Positions 1-7,103 of a stretch of 7,103 bases of DNA are shown piece by piece. Position 1 is the first letter of the stretch, and each line of letters starts with the position of its first letter. Made by a program: the position numbers and the translations under genes. The notes below the pieces were generated by a model. That model had not been told where the DNA came from, made no database searches, and saw only the letters and a program-made list of their open reading frames with translations. The DNA is from Acidobacteriota bacterium (GTDB lineage: Bacteria; Acidobacteriota; Terriglobia; Terriglobales; Acidobacteriaceae). The DNA is taken from contig JAJZDO010000746.1 of assembly GCA_021805955.1 (NCBI GenBank), forward strand, positions 1-7,103. The letters are read 5' to 3'.

Positions 1-389
1 ATGTGCTGGTGATTCGCTACGAAGGTCCAAAGGGCGGACCAGGGATGCGCGAGATGCTCCAGGTGACGGCTGCGGTGAGTTCGAATGCGGAGTTGAGCGC
101 GACAGTGGCGTTGATGACCGATGGGCGATTCTCTGGCGCGACACGTGGATTCACGGCTGGGCATGTCGCTCCAGAGGCGCAGGTGGGCGGGCCGATTGCG
201 CTGGTGCGTGAGGGTGACATGATCCGCTTTGACATTGCCAAGCGCACGCTGACGCTTGAGGTTGCCGAAGACGAACTGGCGCGACGCCGGGCAGAGTGGA
301 GTCCGCGACCGATGCGCTGGCCGAAGGGTGTGTTTGCAAAATATGTGGATCGTGTACGCTCCGCATCCGAAGGCGCAACAACACTGTGA
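1..389 (+). CDS. ilvD: Dihydroxy-acid dehydratase, C-terminal part (5' end outside window)
   Basis: This is the last 128 or so residues of dihydroxy-acid dehydratase, the cytoplasmic Fe-S enzyme that removes water from 2,3-dihydroxyisovalerate and 2,3-dihydroxy-3-methylvalerate, giving the 2-oxo acid precursors of valine/leucine and isoleucine. The reading frame is already open at the left edge: bases 1-2 finish a codon that is probably Asp. Seen directly are the family motif [15 protein letters not shown] and the second family signature [14 protein letters not shown]. The Ser in GRFSG is the residue taken in this family to act as the catalytic base. The stretch [20 protein letters not shown] and the basic C-terminal region are also typical. 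The Fe-S cysteines and the metal-binding N-terminal part lie outside the window, so cluster type cannot be judged. The stop is TGA at 387-389, 39 bases before the preferred ilvB start, which fits one operon. EDD-type sugar-acid dehydratases share the fold, but the ilvBNC context makes IlvD far more likely. Confidence 0.96.
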   Translation, partial: VLVIRYEGPKGGPGMREMLQVTAAVSSNAELSATVALMTDGRFSGATRGFTAGHVAPEAQVGGPIALVREGDMIRFDIAKRTLTLEVAEDELARRRAEWSPRPMRWPKGVFAKYVDRVRSASEGATTL

Positions 390-417
390 GTGCAACGACT
401 GGCAAACTGTAACCGGC

Positions 418-423
418 AGGAGG
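418..423 (+). promoter_or_regulatory. Ribosome binding site that sets the ilvB start
   Basis: A perfect AGGAGG lies 5 bases before ATG 429 and only 2 bases before the adjacent in-frame ATG 426. An in-frame GTG at 390, directly after the ilvD stop, would place this strong site inside the coding region and add 13 residues with no family resemblance. Position 429 is therefore the best start, with 426 as a close alternative. Confidence 0.85.
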
Positions 424-428
424 CAATG

Positions 429-2183
429 ATGACACACGGTCAATCCGAGTTCGATCCTGAAGTTTTGACGCGGCTTACGGGCGCAGAACTTCTGTGGGCA
501 ACGTTGGTCGGCGAGGGCGTGACGGAAGTCTTCGGCTATCCCGGGGGAGCGATTCTGCCAGCCTACGATGCACTTCGCAAGTTTCCTATCCGGCACATTC
601 TGGTGCGGCACGAGCAGGGTGCTGCACACATGGCTGATGGCTACGCACGTGCATCGGGCAAGGTGGGGGTGGCGATTGCCACCTCAGGCCCCGGCGCGAC
701 AAATCTGGTGACAGGCATTGCCACAGCCATGATGGATTCGATCCCGATAGTCTGCATCACCGGGCAGGTTTCGAGCAAGGTGCTAGGCACTGATGCGTTT
801 CAGGAGATCGATATCACCGGCATTACGCTGCCCGTGACGAAGCATAATTTTCTGGTGAGTCGCGCCGAGGAAATTGCGCCTGCTATTCGTGCGGCGTTTC
901 AAATAGCACAGTCGGGACGGCCTGGTCCGGTGCTGGTGGATATCACGAAAGATGCGCAGCAGGCGACGGCGATCTTTGATTTTGCGGGAGCAAAGCCGCG
1001 TGCTTACGCGCCGCATCCCATGCTGCACTGTACAGATCAGAAGCTGCATCAGGCTGCGGAGTTGATCCGCAAGGCGGAGCGTCCAGTGATTTTGGCTGGT
1101 CATGGAATTTTACAGGCGCGAGCAGGTGAACAGGTCCGCAATCTGGCTGAGCGCATGCAGATTCCCATTGGAATGACACTGCTTGGGCTTGGCGCTTTTC
1201 CAGCTTCGCATCCGCTCAATATGGGCATGATGGGCATGCATGGCGAGTCGTGGGTGAATCAGGCTATTCAGGAAGCGGATCTGCTGATCGCCTGTGGGAT
1301 GCGATTCGATGACCGAGTGATTGGAACGCCTGCAACCTATGCCACGAAGGCGAAGAAGATTCACATTGAGATTGATCCAGCAGAGATCAACAAAAACATT
1401 GCGGTAGATGTGGCGCTGGTGGGTGATTTGCGCGAGGTGCTGGAGCAGTTGCTGCCATTGTTGCCGGGGCGGGATGGTTCTGCGTGGCTACGCTTGATTG
1501 AGGCGAGCAAAGGCACGGCGGCAGTGCGAGACATTCGCAATCTGCCAGACTCCGGCCACCTCTACGCCGCGCATGTCATGCACGACCTCTGGCGCATCAC
1601 GGAGGGTCGCGCAATTGTTGCCACCGATGTGGGGCAGCATCAGATGTGGGAGGCGCAGTACTATCACCACGACTTTCCACGCACATTGATTACCTCTGGC
1701 GGACTGGGAACGATGGGCTTTGCACTGCCGGCCGGTATTGGCGCAAAATTTGCCTGTCCGGATCGTGAGGTGTGGGTGATCGCAGGCGATGGCGGTTTCC
1801 AGATGACCGCCTCTGAATTAGCGACGATTGCGCAGGAGAAGCTGAAGATTAATATAGCCGTGATTAACAATGGCTATTTGGGGATGGTGCGCCAGTGGCA
1901 GGAATTTTTCTATGAGCGCAACTATCAATCCACCCCACTGGTGAGTCCGGATTTTGTGAAGCTGGCCGACGCGCATGGAATTCGCGGAGCTGCGGTGCGC
2001 ACGCGCGCGGAGCTGGAGAACGTTGTGAATGAGGCGCGCGCGCATGATGGCCCGTTCCTCATCAATTTTATGGTGGAGCAGGAAGACTCGGTGTATCCGA
2101 TGATTCCGGCTGGCAGAGCGCTGCATGAGATGATTCGACGTCCTGATCAGAATCCGCTGATCGAGACGCCACAGGACAGTTAG
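429..2183 (+). CDS. ilvB: Acetolactate (acetohydroxyacid) synthase, large catalytic subunit
   Basis: This is the catalytic subunit of acetohydroxyacid synthase, a cytoplasmic enzyme using ThDP, Mg2+ and FAD. It joins pyruvate-derived hydroxyethyl-ThDP to pyruvate or 2-oxobutyrate, the first common step of valine, leucine and isoleucine synthesis. With Met at 429 the protein has 584 residues, normal for the family. The N-terminal pyrimidine-binding domain (about 15-185) has the ThDP-activating Glu62 in RHEQGAAHMADGYARA, followed by SGPGATN. The central domain (about 205-340) carries the FAD-region motif GMRFDDRVIG (290-299). The C-terminal pyrophosphate domain (about 395-555) has VGQHQMW (401-407), GDG (453-455) and NNGY (480-483), the Mg/ThDP motif. 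Trp490 in RQWQ matches the herbicide-contact Trp574 of Arabidopsis. Ser115 in GQVS stands where Arabidopsis has Pro197. The gene lies 19 bases before ilvN, its regulatory subunit. The anabolic (ilvB/ilvI-like) rather than catabolic (AlsS/BudB) role is inferred from the FAD-type motifs and the partner gene. Confidence 0.98.
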   Translation: MTHGQSEFDPEVLTRLTGAELLWATLVGEGVTEVFGYPGGAILPAYDALRKFPIRHILVRHEQGAAHMADGYARASGKVGVAIATSGPGATNLVTGIATAMMDSIPIVCITGQVSSKVLGTDAFQEIDITGITLPVTKHNFLVSRAEEIAPAIRAAFQIAQSGRPGPVLVDITKDAQQATAIFDFAGAKPRAYAPHPMLHCTDQKLHQAAELIRKAERPVILAGHGILQARAGEQVRNLAERMQIPIGMTLLGLGAFPASHPLNMGMMGMHGESWVNQAIQEADLLIACGMRFDDRVIGTPATYATKAKKIHIEIDPAEINKNIAVDVALVGDLREVLEQLLPLLPGRDGSAWLRLIEASKGTAAVRDIRNLPDSGHLYAAHVMHDLWRITEGRAIVATDVGQHQMWEAQYYHHDFPRTLITSGGLGTMGFALPAGIGAKFACPDREVWVIAGDGGFQMTASELATIAQEKLKINIAVINNGYLGMVRQWQEFFYERNYQSTPLVSPDFVKLADAHGIRGAAVRTRAELENVVNEARAHDGPFLINFMVEQEDSVYPMIPAGRALHEMIRRPDQNPLIETPQDS

Positions 2184-2202
2184 AGCGAAGATAAGGACAC
2201 CG

Positions 2203-3923
<1,721 letters not shown>

Positions 3924-3943
3924 AATCTCCTGATACGAAAGAC

Positions 3944-3982
3944 AGAATGGAGGATGCGATGAACCATCGCATCCTCCATTCT
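3944..3982. terminator. Bidirectional Rho-independent-type terminator between convergent genes
   Basis: A perfect 18-bp inverted repeat (3944-3961 pairing with 3965-3982) has a 3-base loop, AAC. On the + strand it is followed by ATTTGAATT, and on the - strand by GTCTTTCGT, so both tails are only moderately T-rich. The hairpin is exactly centred between the ilvC stop (ends 3923) and the receptor stop (ends at 4003), with 20 bases on each side. It most likely ends both convergent transcripts and protects their 3' ends. Confidence 0.85.
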
Positions 3983-4002
3983 ATTTGAATTACGCTTGTG
4001 GT

Positions 4003-6639
4003 TTATTTTTTGCCGAAGTTGATGGAGACGATGTATTCGCGAGGAGCACCAGGATCTACAAGGGTATATCCGCCAAAACTGGTGCCGAAATAGCCTCCGC
4101 TTGTGATGTATGAAGTCGGGTTGTATTCCCGATTCAGAAGGTTTTCAACTCCGAGCGAAAACTGAACCGGAATTCCGCGGCCGCGTTCTCCAGCCATATG
4201 AAAGAGTTGGCCGATACTACCGAGGGTACCGTCCATATTGAAATTCACGACACCATATCCTGGAACTTCCTGTTGGGTTGGCGCCGCAATCAGATTGCTG
4301 AAGAGATAGCGCTGACCGACATATTGCCACCAGAGGCCGGGCGTCAGTTTCATGCGCTTGTCGCCCGACTCCCACGCGGAAGTTAGACCCAGGTTTGTGC
4401 TGTAGCGCGGTGAGTTCGAGATTGGATAACTTCCGTAGTTCTGCGCAGAACCGCTTGGAATGTAAGACAAGAAGTAATCGTGCTGGATGATCGCGTTTCC
4501 ATGCACCTGGAGATAGCGATCTGGCGATTCGTCAAAGTTCATCGAAACGCCGTTGTAAACGCTGGAGGCGAGCGCAATGGTAGCAGGCGTGCTTTGCTGA
4601 GCTACCTGAGTGACTACGTTGACATTGCTGAGTTTGTCGTGGAAGTAAGTCGCATCCAGCGAACATGTGCCGAGGAACGCGAAGGGACACTTCGCGACAA
4701 GAAATCCGAACTCGCGATTGTCGCTTTTCACCGCTTTCAAGAGTGCGATGTTGACGCCCTTCGTCGGCAGGTTCGCGCCAAAGGCGGAATCGGTCGGGTT
4801 TTCATAGGTCACCGCATAATTTCCGTGCATTGTGAACCAGTCGAGCAGTCGGTACTGCGCACCGACCGAAGGGGATATATGCGAAAAGTTCTTGCTTGCG
4901 CTCGGTGCCTGTTCCGGATCGTTGCTTGGCGAACCCTGAGGGAAATCCGCAAGCCCGGTGTTGAAGTACTGCGTTCGGAAAAGCTGTTCCGCCACTCCGG
5001 GCGTGATGATCAACCGCTGATGAAAGAGATCGATGCGATCCTGCAGAAAGAGAAATCCGAAGTCGTTGTAAAGGTGATCGCTGTTGAAGAATGCAGGCGC
5101 CTGACGTGATGTGCCTTGAGCCGGGTTAAAGAGCGCAACGGGGTTGCGATATTCCTGATGGATCCAGTACCCGCCAACCGTGAACATATCATGCGGAGCC
5201 TGGATGTCCGCGGATGTCTGCGAGCCGACCGCATTGGAGGCCGGGTCGTACCACTCGTGCCCGACAGCGTAGTTCGGTCCATAGAAATTCACGACGCGGT
5301 TGTGAAGACGATAGCCATGACGGTACCACTCGGAGTTGTGCATGGTGATACGCGGCGAAAGCTCCAGTTCCAGCTTGGCATACGCGATGTCGCTCTGCGT
5401 TTTGATCTGTTTGAACCAGGTGTCTTTTGCAAGCGAAGAGTAGAAACCACTGGTCTGCTGGCTATAAAACTGCGCATTGGCTGGAACCGGTGCGCCAGGC
5501 TGCGAGTCAGGACCATACAGCCCGGTCGTCGTCACAGCGTCGCCATAATTTCCGTTGGACGCAGGCGTGATCGGGGTGATGGGCAGAAAGTTCGGACGAA
5601 ACTCGGTATTGCGTCCATGATAGAAACCAAAGCTCAGGCTACCACGATCGAAGTAATGCTCGACCTTGGCAAACGAGGCATATCCCGACGATGGCGCATT
5701 GAAGGTAGGGATGCCGGTTGTACCCACGCGGAACGTATCGTTGGAGGCATAACCGAAGGCGAGCAGACCGGACCACCCTTTGTAGTTTCCGCTGCGTGCA
5801 ACAAAGTGCTCGATATAAGTGTTGTAACTTCCGATGTTGACTCCTCCAGTGATATCCGGACCAGGAGTGCTCTTCGGCTCGAACGGAAGATAGTTGACCG
5901 TGCCACCGATGCTGTCATACCAGCGATTGGACGGCGCACCCGGCCCATACGTGACATCGATATTCGAGATCATATCCATGATCGGAATCTGCGTGGTCTG
6001 CCACTGGCCGTTATTGGATGTCAGGTTGTTCATCGGGATGCCGTCGAAGAGGAATGTCACGCCATTGCGCAATACGTCTCCGTTCACGCTGGACCAGCCG
6101 GCTTTGATGCCGCGCACCACAACTTCACTGCGAGCCGTCGCGGCAACGCCTCCGTATCCGTAAACGTAAATGCCGGGAGCTGCGGTCAAAGCCTGTGCGG
6201 CGCTGCCAAACGGACCCGCTACGCCTTCAATCTCTGCATTGGATATCTCCGCTTCGGTCACCGACGTCTCAGGAGATGCCTCCGCAGTTACCGTAACCGA
6301 CTCAGGGTTGGAGGATATCTGCATCGACAAGTGCAAAGTTACACTTTGACCGCTGGATAACTCGATACCGTTTCGCGTCAGGACGTCGAATCCTTTGAGA
6401 CTGGAAGTCACCATGTACGTTCCAGCGGGAAGTTCCGGAACCGTAAATGCGCCACCGGCATCGCTGGTGACTGTCGCGATGGAGTGAGTGCCAAGATCAA
6501 TGACCGATACACTGGCCCCGGCAAGCGGTGCGCCGGATACTGTCGTGACCGTTCCCTGCAAGGATGTTGTTTGCGCTTTGAGCAAAATACTATGCCCAAA
6601 AACGACCAGACTGATGAGCAAGACAAGACGACGGTGCAT
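4003..6639 (-). CDS. TonB-dependent outer-membrane receptor with N-terminal carboxypeptidase-regulatory-like domain
   Basis: This is an outer-membrane active-transport channel driven by TonB-ExbBD. The substrate is unknown; members of this family take up siderophores, cobalamin or glycans. The 878 residues begin with a signal peptide (Arg-Arg, then a hydrophobic core to about 22, probable cleavage after KAQ). A carboxypeptidase-regulatory-like beta-sandwich follows (about 26-107: LQGTVTTVSGAPLAGASVSV, SDAGGAFTVPELPAGTYMV). Next come a TonB-box-like ESVTVTAEA (113-121), a plug domain (about 130-255, with VVVRGIKAG, FLFDGIPMNN, IDVTYGPGAPSNRWYDSIGG) and a beta-barrel to the end. The closing stretch FSLGVENLLNREYNPTSY is typical of the family's C-terminus. 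Only two cysteines are present, Cys651 and Cys659. The protein ends NFGKK rather than in the usual aromatic residue. ATG 6639 is supported by GAGG with 7-base spacing. It is shorter than the roughly 1,100-residue Oar-like receptors common in Acidobacteriota. It converges on ilvC and so is not part of that operon. Confidence 0.93.
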   Translation of the reverse strand: MHRRLVLLISLVVFGHSILLKAQTTSLQGTVTTVSGAPLAGASVSVIDLGTHSIATVTSDAGGAFTVPELPAGTYMVTSSLKGFDVLTRNGIELSSGQSVTLHLSMQISSNPESVTVTAEASPETSVTEAEISNAEIEGVAGPFGSAAQALTAAPGIYVYGYGGVAATARSEVVVRGIKAGWSSVNGDVLRNGVTFLFDGIPMNNLTSNNGQWQTTQIPIMDMISNIDVTYGPGAPSNRWYDSIGGTVNYLPFEPKSTPGPDITGGVNIGSYNTYIEHFVARSGNYKGWSGLLAFGYASNDTFRVGTTGIPTFNAPSSGYASFAKVEHYFDRGSLSFGFYHGRNTEFRPNFLPITPITPASNGNYGDAVTTTGLYGPDSQPGAPVPANAQFYSQQTSGFYSSLAKDTWFKQIKTQSDIAYAKLELELSPRITMHNSEWYRHGYRLHNRVVNFYGPNYAVGHEWYDPASNAVGSQTSADIQAPHDMFTVGGYWIHQEYRNPVALFNPAQGTSRQAPAFFNSDHLYNDFGFLFLQDRIDLFHQRLIITPGVAEQLFRTQYFNTGLADFPQGSPSNDPEQAPSASKNFSHISPSVGAQYRLLDWFTMHGNYAVTYENPTDSAFGANLPTKGVNIALLKAVKSDNREFGFLVAKCPFAFLGTCSLDATYFHDKLSNVNVVTQVAQQSTPATIALASSVYNGVSMNFDESPDRYLQVHGNAIIQHDYFLSYIPSGSAQNYGSYPISNSPRYSTNLGLTSAWESGDKRMKLTPGLWWQYVGQRYLFSNLIAAPTQQEVPGYGVVNFNMDGTLGSIGQLFHMAGERGRGIPVQFSLGVENLLNREYNPTSYITSGGYFGTSFGGYTLVDPGAPREYIVSINFGKK

Positions 6640-6646
6640 TCGACAG

Positions 6647-6650
6647 CCTC
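6647..6650 (-). promoter_or_regulatory. Ribosome binding site of the TonB-dependent receptor
   Basis: On the - strand GAGG lies 7 bases before ATG 6639. It supports that start, which also places the signal peptide at the very N-terminus. Confidence 0.65.
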
Positions 6651-6719
6651 AGAAAAATGGAAATCGACGTATCGGAGACTGCATGTTTCGCAGACATTGC
6701 CGACTACGTCCAATCTGAA

Positions 6720-6749
6720 GCTATGGACAGGATGTTTCAGGATCGTCAA
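6720..6749 (-). promoter_or_regulatory. Weak sigma-70-like promoter candidate for the receptor gene
   Basis: On the - strand TTGACG (6744-6749) is a good -35 match. After 18 bases comes CATAGC (6720-6725), a poor -10 match that keeps only three consensus positions. It would give an untranslated leader of roughly 75 bases. This is the only -35-like site I noted in the 202-base upstream region (6640-6841). No gene is seen in that region, and nothing else in it is recognisable except the inverted repeat at 6754-6793. Confidence 0.22.
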
Positions 6750-6753
6750 ACAA

Positions 6754-6793
6754 AGATGAAAATCATGACTCCAGCATGACGATTGCTTCATCT
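6754..6793. repeat. Imperfect inverted repeat upstream of the receptor gene
   Basis: The outer arms AGATGAA (6754-6760) and TTCATCT (6787-6793) pair perfectly over 7 bp. After a 2-base bulge (6785-6786), AATC (6761-6764) pairs with GATT (6781-6784). Further inside, two CATG tetramers (6764-6767 and 6775-6778) offer an alternative pairing. Read on the - strand, the stem is followed by TTGTTTG, so it could be a weak terminator for the upstream hydrolase gene, which stops 48 bases earlier. It also directly adjoins the -35 candidate, so an operator is equally possible. Confidence 0.4.
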
Positions 6794-6841
6794 GTAAATT
6801 CGTGCGGAGAGACAAGACCGAGATGAATCGGCTCTGAGCGA

Positions 6842-7103
6842 CTACGCGAAGAAACTCAATGGGATGGCCGCTCCTGGAAGACCATTGCTCGTAACGGAAA
6901 CAACGCTTTGAGGATCAGCATCTGCGATGGTGATCCAGGCGCGACCGTTGGCAAGCTCGACAAGGCGCGATCCGCCAACTGTGCCGCGATTGTCCAGTAA
7001 CATGCCGTTGCCTGCAAGAGTGAAGCGTACCTGATTGCTCGCATCCAGGCAGAGGATGCCGCTTGCATCGTGCAGCGTTGCCTCCACTGTGACCCGCCGC
7101 GCA
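6842..7103 (-). CDS. Probable glycoside hydrolase family 2 protein, C-terminal end (5' part outside window)
   Basis: Only the last 86 or so residues are in the window; the frame stays open through the right edge, so the start lies outside. The visible part reads VTVEATLHDASG, then LCLDASNQVRFTLAGNG, DNRGTVGGSRLVELANGRAW and SVVSVTSNGLPGA. It ends FFA before TAG (6842-6844). This pattern matches, from memory, the Ig-like C-terminal domain of GH2 beta-galactosidase-like enzymes in Acidobacteriota and Bacteroidota: a polarity-alternating strand, a central residue run like VRF.L.G.G, then SR..ELANGRA. Such a domain is accessory and carries no catalytic residues, so activity and substrate cannot be read here. 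The gene lies upstream of the receptor on the same strand with a 202-base gap, which leaves co-transcription open. An adhesin or invasin-like Ig domain is the main alternative. Confidence 0.6.
   Translation of the reverse strand, partial: ARRVTVEATLHDASGILCLDASNQVRFTLAGNGMLLDNRGTVGGSRLVELANGRAWITIADADPQSVVSVTSNGLPGAAIPLSFFA

Noticed and set aside
390..428. GTG at 390 directly after the ilvD stop as an upstream ilvB start
   Set aside because: It would put the perfect AGGAGG (418-423) inside the gene and add 13 residues without family similarity; ATG 429 or 426 is better placed.
4480..6360. Very long open frame on the + strand opposite the receptor gene, broken by only one stop (5107-5109)
   Set aside because: It is codon-aligned with the receptor frame, so its stops would require TTA, CTA or TCA codons in the receptor, which this gene seldom uses. 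The product is Arg-rich and domain-free, and the receptor frame carries a full set of family motifs.
6408..6815. 135-codon - strand frame over the receptor start and upstream region
   Set aside because: It overlaps the signal peptide and regulatory-like domain coding region in another frame, has a Cys- and Ser-rich composition without a domain, and has no supporting ribosome site.
6800..6841. Small CCGA/TCGG stem just after the hydrolase stop as a terminator
   Set aside because: Only 4 bp of stem with a 6-base loop and a poor T tract; too weak to call.

Overview
The window looks like a chromosomal segment of a Gram-negative bacterium, most plausibly a member of the Acidobacteriota (Acidobacteriaceae/Terriglobia type). 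The assignment rests on two things: an outer-membrane TonB-dependent receptor with an N-terminal carboxypeptidase-regulatory-like domain, and the end of what looks like a GH2-type glycoside hydrolase of the kind common in that phylum. It is inferred from protein style, not from a database match. All genes share a moderately GC-rich style, and I see no insertion sequence, CRISPR array, tRNA or rRNA.

Left half (1-3923, + strand): a branched-chain amino-acid operon in the order ilvD (3' end only), ilvB, ilvN, ilvC. The gaps are 39, 19 and 119 bases. IlvBN (acetohydroxyacid synthase) makes 2-acetolactate and 2-aceto-2-hydroxybutyrate. IlvC isomerises and reduces these to dihydroxy acids. IlvD dehydrates those to the 2-oxo acid precursors of valine, isoleucine and, through 2-oxoisovalerate, leucine. 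All visible catalytic motifs are intact. Points of detail are an IlvC cofactor loop without the usual arginine, an IlvB with Ser at a classic herbicide-contact position, an acidic Ser/Glu-rich tail on IlvN, and a repeat- and hairpin-bearing leader in front of ilvC.

Middle (3924-4002): a short convergent gap holding a perfect 18-bp hairpin centred exactly between the two stop codons. It is probably a bidirectional terminator.

Right half (4003-7103, - strand): an 878-residue TonB-dependent outer-membrane receptor of unknown substrate. It is preceded by a 202-base non-coding region with an imperfect inverted repeat and a weak promoter candidate. Beyond that is the C-terminal end of a gene that is probably a family 2 glycoside hydrolase, cut by the window edge. 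The receptor and hydrolase share a strand and may belong to one carbohydrate-use locus, but this is unproven.

I found no convincing novel system. The findings are local oddities in otherwise ordinary metabolic and transport genes.
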